From contig CAMCFM010000320.1 in assembly GCA_945874095.1 (NCBI GenBank), positions 1 through 5,755 on the forward strand: 5,755 bases of DNA. Direction: 5' to 3'. A program made the translations under genes and the position numbers. Positions 5,651-5,755 of this stretch are shown piece by piece. This DNA is from Candidatus Kuenenia stuttgartensis (GTDB taxonomy: Bacteria > Planctomycetota > Planctomycetia > Isosphaerales > Isosphaeraceae). The notes under the pieces are model-generated. The model was not told where the DNA came from and did no database searches. It was given only the letters and a program-made list of their open reading frames with translations. Position 1 is the stretch's first letter. Every line of letters starts with the position of its first letter.

Positions 5651-5755
5651 TTTCGCAAATCCATGTGGAATGTCTGTACAATGAATCATCGATTGCGTTT
5701 CATACACTATAAAACACATGATTTTCAACTGACGAATGACCGGATAAATCGACGT

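Noticed and set aside
5709..5714. TATAAA as a promoter -10 box for a gene beyond the window
   Set aside because: No acceptable -35 box lies 16-18 bases upstream and no start codon with coding sequence follows before the end.

Overview
The window looks like a piece of a planctomycete chromosome. The reasons are indirect: moderately GC-rich genes separated by long non-coding gaps, short palindromic repeats in those gaps, an RsmA/KsgA methyltransferase with an N-terminal helical extension and an acidic tail, and a protein of the 'NALRHGL' type of unknown function that I associate from memory with planctomycete genomes. No rRNA or marker gene here fixes the taxonomy, so this is inference.

Layout: three convincing genes, all on the + strand. 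(1) 254-2323 encodes an exported penicillin-acylase-family Ntn hydrolase with a signal peptide, a processing serine (Ser178) and the catalytic His and Asn in the expected places. (2) 2928-4214 (a longer frame starts at 2835) encodes a soluble, charged, largely helical protein of unknown function. (3) 4330-5475 encodes RsmA/KsgA, the 16S rRNA adenine dimethyltransferase, with every core SAM-binding and catalytic motif intact. No shared pathway links the three. Genes 2 and 3 are 115 bases apart and might be co-transcribed. The acylase is isolated by about 600 non-coding bases downstream.

The non-coding DNA is the most structured part. The leader (1-253) carries a double-hairpin element at 48-88 and a possible sigma70-like promoter before the acylase. 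The gap 2324-2927 holds a 19-base direct repeat flanking an inverted copy (2340-2430), then two palindromes in opposite orientation, each directly preceded by GTAG and each with a CCCT loop (2530-2553 on +, 2637-2660 on -). Their stems differ by paired, compensating changes. This is the layout of REP elements arranged as a REPIN. A decayed copy lies at 2734-2758. After rsmA, 5503-5594 contains a duplicated GC-rich repeat with a small palindrome, and 5629-5650 a third GTAG-headed palindrome with a different stem. The last 100 bases show nothing I can name.

No CRISPR array, tRNA, rRNA, insertion sequence or transposase gene is visible. The closest thing to an undescribed system is the set of GTAG-headed palindromes, which would be expected to depend on a RAYT-type transposase encoded elsewhere in the genome.
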